From the NCBI GenBank assembly GCA_947492575.1, contig CANLNK010000001.1, positions 496,001 to 560,000 of the forward strand: a stretch of DNA of 64,000 bases. The letters run 5' to 3'. Of this stretch, positions 58,078-64,000 are shown one piece after another; the first letter of the stretch is position 1, and every line of letters begins with the position of its first letter. The translations under genes and the position numbers were made by a program. The notes under the pieces are model-generated. The model had not been told where the DNA came from. It was given only the letters and a program-made list of their open reading frames with translations, and did no database searches. The DNA comes from an uncultured Thalassotalea sp. Lineage in GTDB: Bacteria; Pseudomonadota; Gammaproteobacteria; Enterobacterales; Alteromonadaceae.

Positions 58078-58221
58078 TTCGAATTAAATGCATTTTTGTC
58101 GCGGCACTTGTGATACGCATAGTTATTCTTCGCACAGAGCAAGTACCGATGATTATGCTCCTGCATAATCTTAGTACCTGCATCCGTGCAGGCATCAATG
58201 AGAAAAATGCATTTAAACGAA
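58078..58221. mobile_element. Small inverted-repeat element with internal hairpins
   Basis: TTAAATGCATTTTT (58084-58097) and AAAAATGCATTTAA (58203-58216) are perfect 14-bp inverted repeats, with TTCG/CGAA just outside. Inside are two perfect hairpins: GATTATGC/GCATAATC (58151-58170) and CCTGCA/TGCAGG (58177-58192). Length 144 bases, no coding content. It looks like a small non-autonomous repeat element, but no second copy is in the window. Confidence 0.5.
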
Positions 58222-58704
58222 TCCCTTTTACTACATGCTTAGGACAGCATTTATGGTGCCTTTCTACTGTGTTACCCTACACGGATGTAGGGTAAGGTGA
58301 CTTTGCAGGAGCACAAAGTCTTTATCGCTTATTTATGTGGAATAACCACACGGCATAAGCTCTGCCTTGCATAAAGATCTCATAAATTGCTGCAAAAATA
58401 GCCTCGAAAGGTCAACATGCCCTAATCACTTTTACTGTTCTGAATTGTTCGAGCTAGTAGCTCTTTATTTTCTATCTTTCTGATATATCCCTCACCTTGC
58501 ATTTCATCTAGGCATCAAAACCGGCATTTAACTTATATTCAGAGTCGACTTTTTTTTGGGGCTCAAACTTTCTGCACTGTTCAGACCAGTGTACAAGATT
58601 ACTCACAACACCTGTAGTTGCTTGGATTATGCTTAATTTCTCCTCAGGCATATCGCTCCAACGCCCTTTGAAAAAAGCAATTTTATTTACAGATAGACTA
58701 ATAT
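58222..58704. other. Hairpin-rich intergenic region between ampE and pdhR
   Basis: No gene is seen. It has further perfect stems TTACCCTACA/TGTAGGGTAA (58272-58295) and GACTTTG/CAAAGTC (58299-58320), a nested GCTTAT/ATAAGC with GTGG/CCAC (about 58327-58360), and a palindrome GAGCTAGTAGCTC (58451-58463). The first stem probably ends ampDE transcription. Confidence 0.4.
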
Positions 58705-58734
58705 TTGATAGTTTAAACGTATTAAAACTTTAAT
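58705..58734 (+). promoter_or_regulatory. Candidate pdhR promoter
   Basis: TTGATA at 58705-58710 and TTTAAT at 58729-58734 with an 18-base spacer, immediately before the PdhR box. The fit to consensus is moderate. Confidence 0.45.
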
Positions 58735-58746
58735 GGTAAGACCAAT
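58732..58746 (+). promoter_or_regulatory. PdhR box
   Basis: AATGGTAAGACCAAT nearly matches the ATTGGT-N3-ACCAAT operator of E. coli PdhR. It lies 66 bases before the pdhR start, so PdhR should repress its own operon until pyruvate is high. Confidence 0.82.
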
Positions 58747-58811
58747 TTACCAATTTTTCTTTCAACAAATTAGTTGATAGAAAAATTTTGATAGGCATTA
58801 AAACTTAGAAC

Positions 58812-59582
58812 ATGGTTGCAATTAAAAGTGTAAAAGCAAAACAACCTAAACTCTCTGATGTCATTTTGGCTCAATTAGAGCAAATGATTATTGAGGGTAG
58901 TTTAGTGTCTGGTCAAAAGTTACCGCCAGAGCGCGAGCTTGCTGCACAATTTGAAGTGTCTAGACCTTCGCTACGCGAAGCGATTCAAAAACTGGAAGCC
59001 AGAGGCTTAGTTACTCGCAAACAGGGTGGTGGTACGTTTGTTACAGACAACCTCTTGAGTGGCCTTTCCGACCCTTTGTTCGACTTAATGGCAAAAAGTA
59101 AAGAGTCTCAGTTTGATTTACTTGAGTTCCGTTATGGCATAGAGGGCATGTCGGCATACTATGCTGCCATGCGTGGAACGGAAGCCGATTTTGAACACAT
59201 TAAACTCAAGTACGAAAGCATCAGTGATGCTCAGATAGAAAATAACCACAAAGCAGAAGCTGAAGCGGTATTTGAATTCTATTTGGCAATTTGTGCGGCG
59301 TCACATAATGCCATTATGTTGCACTTAGCACGCAGCATGTCGACATTAATTATCGATAACATTGAACAAAACCTGACAGTACTTGCGCAGCGTCCAGACA
59401 TCTTCTCGAAAATGTCAGACTACAGAAAACGACTTTTAGAAGCTATTTTGAGCGGACAACCCCAAAAAGCGTGGGGCGCAAGTCACCAACACTTATCGTT
59501 TATTGAAGAAGTATTACTGAATTTAACAGAAGAACGCAGCCGTATGGAACGTTCTATTCGACGAATGCAGCGTATTAGCTAA
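58812..59582 (+). CDS. pdhR: Pyruvate-sensing transcriptional repressor PdhR
   Basis: 256 residues: GntR-type winged helix (about 15-80, SLVSGQKLPPERELAAQFEV and SRPSLREAIQKLEARGLV) and an FCD effector domain. It binds ATTGGT-ACCAAT operators and releases DNA when pyruvate binds. The gene is directly before aceE-aceF and behind a matching operator. Confidence 0.96.
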   Translation: MVAIKSVKAKQPKLSDVILAQLEQMIIEGSLVSGQKLPPERELAAQFEVSRPSLREAIQKLEARGLVTRKQGGGTFVTDNLLSGLSDPLFDLMAKSKESQFDLLEFRYGIEGMSAYYAAMRGTEADFEHIKLKYESISDAQIENNHKAEAEAVFEFYLAICAASHNAIMLHLARSMSTLIIDNIEQNLTVLAQRPDIFSKMSDYRKRLLEAILSGQPQKAWGASHQHLSFIEEVLLNLTEERSRMERSIRRMQRIS

Positions 59583-59678
59583 CTTTGTTGAAACTATTTT
59601 TAAAGAAATTAAGCGGATAGTGAAATCTTAACTATCTTTAAGAAAATTACTAAAACTAACGGAGACTAAGTAAACATT

Positions 59679-62357
59679 ATGTCTGAGCTCCCTAATAATA
59701 TTGAAACAGATTTAGCTGAAACCCAAGAGTGGTTGGAATCAATGGAAGCGGTGCTGGAGAACGAAGGTCCAGAGCGCGCACATTTCTTGATGGAAAAGCT
59801 AATTGATCGCGCACGTCGCGGTGGTACACATTTACCATTTGACGCAACTACTGCTTATGTAAACTCTATCCCTCCGGGACAAGAGCCGCACATGCCAGCA
59901 GATCAAACTATTGAATCGCGCATCCGCGCAGCAATCCGCTGGAATGCAATGGCACTAGTATTGCGTGCATCAAAGAAAGACTTAGAACTAGGTGGTCACA
60001 TCGGTTCGTTTGCTTCTTCAGCAATGCTATATGATGTTGGTTTTAATCACTTCTTCAAAGCTGCTGGTCCTGAAAATGGCGGCGACTTTATTTTCGCTCA
60101 AGGTCATATCTCTCCGGGTATTTATGCTCGTAGCTACTTAGAAGGCACTTTAACTGAAGAGCAAATGGATAACTTCCGTCAAGAAGTAGACGGCAAAGGT
60201 TTGTCTTCATACCCACATCCTCACTTAATGCAGGACTACTGGCAGTTCCCAACAGTTTCTATGGGCTTAGGTCCATTGCAAGCAATCTACACTGCACGTT
60301 TCTTAAAATACTTAACTGACCGCGGCATTAAAGATTGCTCAGGTCAGCGCGTCTACGCATTCTTAGGTGATGGTGAGTGTGATGAGCCAGAAGCATTAGG
60401 CGCTATCGGCTTAGCGGCACGAGAAGGTTTAGATAACTTATGCTTTATCATTAACTGTAACCTACAACGTCTAGATGGCCCTGTTCGTGGTAACGGCAAA
60501 ATCATTCAAGAACTTGAAGGTACATTCCGCGGCGCGGGCTGGGAAGTATTGAAAGTTATCTGGGGTTCATACTGGGATCCATTATTAGCACGCGACACAT
60601 CTGGTAAATTATTACAGTTGATGAATGAAACAGTTGATGGTGAATACCAAAACTGTAAAGCGAAAGGTGGTAAATACACCCGTGAGAACTGGTTCGGTAA
60701 GTACCCAGAAACAGCTGCAATGGTTGCTAACATGTCTGACGAAGACATCTGGCGCTTAAACCGTGGCGGTCACGACCCAGTAAAAGTTTACGCAGCCTAC
60801 GACAAAGCAATGAACACTAAAGGTCGTCCAACAGTTATTCTAGCAAAAACTGTAAAAGGCTTTGGTTTAGGTGCAGCTGGTGAAGCAGCAAACGTTGCTC
60901 ACAACGTTAAGAAGATGGATGTCGACTCTATTAAGCAGTACCGCGATCGTTTCAACATGCCAATTTCTGACGATCAGTTAGAAGAGTTACCTTTCTTCCG
61001 CTTCCCTGAAGACAGTGAAGAAATGAAGTACATGCGTGCACGTCGTGAAGCATTAGGTGGTTCATTACCAGCACGTCGTGAACAGTCAGAAGATGAGTTA
61101 GAAATTCCTGCACTTAAGTCTTTTGAAGCGATAACTAAGGGTTCTGGTGAGCGCGAAGTGTCGTCAACAATGACATTCGTACGTGTGCTGAATAGCTTAT
61201 TGAAAGATAAGAAAATTGGTAAGCGTATCGTGCCAATCATTCCAGATGAAGCACGTACTTTCGGTATGGAAGGTTTATTCCGCCAAGTAGGTATTTACGC
61301 TCACGAAGGTCAAAAATACACACCACAAGATGCTGACCAAGTTGCTTACTACCGTGAAGACAAGAAAGGCCAAGTACTTCAAGAAGGTATTAACGAGCTA
61401 GGTGCAATGGCATCATGGGTTGCGTCTGGTACGTCTTACTCAACATGTAACGCGACGACTATTCCATTCTACATTTACTACTCAATGTTCGGTTTCCAAC
61501 GTGTTGGTGACTTAGCATGGGCAGCAGGTGATAGCCAAGCACGTGGTTTCTTATTGGGTGCTACGGCAGGTCGTACAACGCTTAACGGTGAAGGTTTGCA
61601 ACACCAAGATGGCCATTCACATGTACAAGCGGGACTTATTCCTAACTGTGTAACTTACGACCCAACATACGGCTATGAAGTTGCTGTTATCGTTCGCGAT
61701 GGTTTACGTCGTATGTATGAAAACAATGAAAACATTTTCTACTACTTAACGTTAATGAACGAGAACTATCAGCACCCAGCAATGCCAGAAAACGCTGATA
61801 TTGAAGATCAGATCATCAAAGGGATCTATCAACTAGAGCGTGTTGAAAGTGCCGCTGCAAAAGCAAATGTTCAGTTAATGGGTTCTGGTACGATTCTTCT
61901 TCAAGTACGTGAAGCTGCACAAATTCTTGCTAACGACTACGGTGTTTCAAGTGATGTTTACTCAGTAACGTCATTCAATGAACTAGCTCGCGAAGGTCAA
62001 GAAGTTACACGCTGGAATATGTTAAACCCAGAAGCAGAGCAAAAAACAGCTTACATCGGTCAAGTCATTACTAAGGACAAAGGTCCTGCGATTTCAGCAA
62101 CTGACTATGTGAAGAATTACTCTGATCAAGTTCGTGCATTTATCGATACCGACTACCGTTGTTTAGGTACTGATGGTTTTGGTCGCTCAGATAGCCGTGC
62201 AAACTTGCGTCGTCACTTTGAAGTAAACGCAGCATACATTGTTGTTGCTTCATTATTTGAATTAGCTAACCGTGGTGAAGTTGAGCGCAGTGTTGTTACC
62301 GAAGCAATTAAACGCTTTGACATCGACACAGACAAACTTAACCCGCTATACGCATAA
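59679..62357 (+). CDS. aceE: Pyruvate dehydrogenase E1 component (homodimeric)
   Basis: 892 residues, the typical length of the proteobacterial E1. The thiamine diphosphate motif is FLGDGECDEPEALGAI ending in NCN, and FNHFFKAAGPENGGDF and EGLQHQDGHSHV are also characteristic. It decarboxylates pyruvate and acetylates the lipoyl groups of E2. It starts 96 bases after pdhR and 21 bases before aceF. Confidence 0.98.
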   Translation: MSELPNNIETDLAETQEWLESMEAVLENEGPERAHFLMEKLIDRARRGGTHLPFDATTAYVNSIPPGQEPHMPADQTIESRIRAAIRWNAMALVLRASKKDLELGGHIGSFASSAMLYDVGFNHFFKAAGPENGGDFIFAQGHISPGIYARSYLEGTLTEEQMDNFRQEVDGKGLSSYPHPHLMQDYWQFPTVSMGLGPLQAIYTARFLKYLTDRGIKDCSGQRVYAFLGDGECDEPEALGAIGLAAREGLDNLCFIINCNLQRLDGPVRGNGKIIQELEGTFRGAGWEVLKVIWGSYWDPLLARDTSGKLLQLMNETVDGEYQNCKAKGGKYTRENWFGKYPETAAMVANMSDEDIWRLNRGGHDPVKVYAAYDKAMNTKGRPTVILAKTVKGFGLGAAGEAANVAHNVKKMDVDSIKQYRDRFNMPISDDQLEELPFFRFPEDSEEMKYMRARREALGGSLPARREQSEDELEIPALKSFEAITKGSGEREVSSTMTFVRVLNSLLKDKKIGKRIVPIIPDEARTFGMEGLFRQVGIYAHEGQKYTPQDADQVAYYREDKKGQVLQEGINELGAMASWVASGTSYSTCNATTIPFYIYYSMFGFQRVGDLAWAAGDSQARGFLLGATAGRTTLNGEGLQHQDGHSHVQAGLIPNCVTYDPTYGYEVAVIVRDGLRRMYENNENIFYYLTLMNENYQHPAMPENADIEDQIIKGIYQLERVESAAAKANVQLMGSGTILLQVREAAQILANDYGVSSDVYSVTSFNELAREGQEVTRWNMLNPEAEQKTAYIGQVITKDKGPAISATDYVKNYSDQVRAFIDTDYRCLGTDGFGRSDSRANLRRHFEVNAAYIVVASLFELANRGEVERSVVTEAIKRFDIDTDKLNPLYA

Positions 62358-62378
62358 TTGGTGCTAGGAGAATTTAAT

Positions 62379-64000
62379 ATGTCTGATATTCAAAAAATTC
62401 TAGTCCCTGATGTTGGTGGCGATGAAGTTGAAATCATTGAAATTTGTGTCGCAGTTGGCGATAGCCTAGAAGCTGACGAAGGCATCGTTACTGTTGAAAC
62501 TGACAAAGCATCGATGGATATTCCTGCGCCGATGGCTGGTGAATTAGTTTCTTTGTCGGTTAACGTTGGTGACAAAATTAAAGAAGGCGATGTTATTGGT
62601 ACCCTTCGACAAGCTCTGGGTGAATCTATTGGTTCAGCTGAAACACCAGCAGAAGAGCCAAAAGCAGAAGCTTCAGCCCCTGCTGCGCAAGAAGCCGCTT
62701 CTGCTCCAGTAAGTGAACCAGCTCCTACTCCTGCTCCTTCAGGTGGTAGTGAAATCATCGAAGTGACGGTACCTGACATTGGTGAAGACGGTGAAGTTGA
62801 CGTCATCGAAGTGCTAGTTGCCGTGGGTGATGAAGTTCAAGAAGAAGACGGTCTTATTACGCTTGAAACCGATAAAGCGACGATGGATGTACCGTCGTCA
62901 CATGCAGGTATCATCAAAGAAGTGCTAATCAACATTGGTGACAAAATTGGTACTGGTGGTGTGGTTGTTAAACTTGAAACTAATAGCGGTGCGCCAGCTG
63001 CTATTGAGCAACCTGTCCATCGACAAGCTCAGGATGAACCCTCACAAGCTAAGCCTGTCGAAGCTCAAAAACCAGCAGCAGCGCCAAAAGCAGCTCCTGT
63101 TCCTCATCATCCTCAAGCAGGTGATTTTAAGGCGATAGGTAAGATTTACACTTCACCTTCAATTCGTCGTTTAGCACGTGAGTTTGGCGTTGATTTAACG
63201 CTTGTTAAAGGTACTGGTCGCAAAGGTCGTATTTTAAAAGAAGACGTTCAGTCTTACGTTAAATATGAGCTTTCTCGTCCTAAAGCAAATGCAGGTAGCT
63301 CAGTAGGTGCAGGCGAAGGTGGATTGCAAGTTATCGCTCAACCAAAAGTAGATTTCAGCAAATTTGGTGAAGTTGAAGAAGTTGCATTAACGCGTATTCA
63401 GAAAATCTCTGGTCCAAACCTACATCGCAACTGGGTAACGATTCCACATGTTACACAATTCGATGAGGCTGATATCACCGAAGTTGAAGCATTCCGTAAA
63501 GAGCAAAATGTAATTTGTGAAAAGCAAAAAATGGGCTTCAAGATCACGCCGCTTGTCTTCATTATGAAAGCGGTAGCTAATGCGCTAGCAGCTTACCCAG
63601 TATTCAACTCAAGCCTGAGTGAAGACGGTGAACACTTGGTGATGAAGAAATACTTCCACATTGGTGTGGCGGTAGATACGCCAAATGGTCTAGTAGTACC
63701 AGTGGTTCGCGATGTAGACAAAAAAGGTATTTACGACTTATCTAAAGAACTTTTAGAAATTAGTGCAAAAGCGCGTGAAGGCAAGCTAAAAGCTGCTGAT
63801 ATGCAAGGAAGTTGTTTCACTATTTCAAGCTTAGGTGGTATTGGTGGTACTGCATTTACGCCAATTGTTAATGCCCCAGATGTTGCTATCTTAGGTGTGT
63901 CTAAATCAGAGATGAAGCCTAAGTGGAATGGTAAAGAGTTTGTTCCTCGCTTAATGTTGCCATTATCGCTTTCATACGACCACCGTGTTATTGACGGCGC
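62379..64000 (+). CDS. aceF: Pyruvate dehydrogenase E2 component, 3' end beyond the window
   Basis: Translated by hand from the ATG at 62379, AGGAG nine bases upstream; 540 codons are visible with an open frame to the edge. Two lipoyl domains carry lysine in ETDKASMD (about residues 39-46) and ETDKATMD (about 165-172), joined by Ala/Pro/Glu-rich linkers. A peripheral subunit-binding domain ([17 protein letters not shown]) and the catalytic acyltransferase domain follow, ending at the active-site DHRVIDG at the edge. E. coli has three lipoyl domains; this has two. The two linkers carry a 20-base repeat read in one frame (see findings). Confidence 0.97.
   Translation, partial: MSDIQKILVPDVGGDEVEIIEICVAVGDSLEADEGIVTVETDKASMDIPAPMAGELVSLSVNVGDKIKEGDVIGTLRQALGESIGSAETPAEEPKAEASAPAAQEAASAPVSEPAPTPAPSGGSEIIEVTVPDIGEDGEVDVIEVLVAVGDEVQEEDGLITLETDKATMDVPSSHAGIIKEVLINIGDKIGTGGVVVKLETNSGAPAAIEQPVHRQAQDEPSQAKPVEAQKPAAAPKAAPVPHHPQAGDFKAIGKIYTSPSIRRLAREFGVDLTLVKGTGRKGRILKEDVQSYVKYELSRPKANAGSSVGAGEGGLQVIAQPKVDFSKFGEVEEVALTRIQKISGPNLHRNWVTIPHVTQFDEADITEVEAFRKEQNVICEKQKMGFKITPLVFIMKAVANALAAYPVFNSSLSEDGEHLVMKKYFHIGVAVDTPNGLVVPVVRDVDKKGIYDLSKELLEISAKAREGKLKAADMQGSCFTISSLGGIGGTAFTPIVNAPDVAILGVSKSEMKPKWNGKEFVPRLMLPLSLSYDHRVIDG
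62603..62626 (+). repeat. GC-rich short repeat inside aceF, copy 1
   Basis: TTCGACAAGCTCTGGGTGAA lies within the linker after lipoyl domain 1, read as LRQALGES. It matches copy 2 at 63017-63041 with few differences. Confidence 0.6.
63017..63041 (+). repeat. GC-rich short repeat inside aceF, copy 2
   Basis: ATCGACAAGCTCAGGATGAA lies in the linker after lipoyl domain 2, read as HRQAQDEP in the same frame as copy 1. Confidence 0.6.

Noticed and set aside
62379-64000. Frameshift in aceF
   Set aside because: Hand translation gives one open frame from the ATG to the window edge; the lack of a stop is due to the window end.
1-64000. CRISPR arrays, prophage genes, integrases or complete insertion sequences
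   Set aside because: None were recognised; the only mobile-looking sequences are the two short inverted-repeat elements.

Overview
The window is chromosomal DNA of a marine-type gammaproteobacterium, most likely Alteromonadales (Colwelliaceae/Thalassotalea-like). This is inferred from moderate, AT-leaning base composition, the neighbourhoods rplM-rpsI-petABC-sspAB and pilBCD-coaE-zapD-yacG-mutT-secA, a complete dcw (division/cell wall) cluster and pdhR-aceE-aceF. No tRNA, rRNA, CRISPR array or complete insertion sequence was seen.

Region 1-8241 is the accessory part and the most interesting. On the minus strand lie a ToxR/CadC-like membrane regulator (cut by the window edge), a small membrane protein, a peptidase-containing (C39) ABC exporter, a radical SAM/SPASM peptide maturase and, too short for routine gene calling, a 59-residue double-glycine precursor with a core holding two cysteines and a Met-Tyr-Gly motif. 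Divergently on the plus strand lie a CvaA/HlyD-type adaptor, two tandem double-glycine bacteriocin-like peptides, a zinc-ribbon membrane protein and two paralogous two-helix membrane proteins that are immunity candidates. Together they look like a hybrid RiPP/bacteriocin locus in which one exporter could process one enzymatically modified peptide and two unmodified ones.

Region 8242-24400 starts with the ribosomal genes rplM-rpsI behind a structured leader, then the cytochrome bc1 genes petABC. A 1025-residue Oar-like TonB-dependent receptor is lodged between petC and sspA. After sspAB come a cytosolic EF-hand protein, an HDOD protein, a YcxB-like membrane protein, a TauE/SafE-type permease and a Fur-box-preceded ferric iron ABC importer.

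Region 24567-42739 is the full dcw cluster, mraZ-rsmH-ftsL-ftsI-murE-murF-mraY-murD-ftsW-murG-murC-ddlB-ftsQ-ftsA-ftsZ-lpxC. It is mostly linked by overlapping stop and start codons and begins with three 10-bp-spaced GTGG(G/A) boxes that should be the MraZ operator. Next are dciA, an M23 peptidase, secA and mutT.

Region 47627-56206 is mostly minus strand: yacG, zapD, coaE, pilD, pilC, pilB, pilA, nadC and a retropepsin-like protease. It is followed by a 265-bp terminal-inverted-repeat element, ampD-ampE, a hairpin-rich 770-bp gap with a second inverted-repeat element, and pdhR (behind a PdhR box), aceE and the start of aceF. The aceF linkers carry two copies of a short GC-rich repeat read in the same frame.
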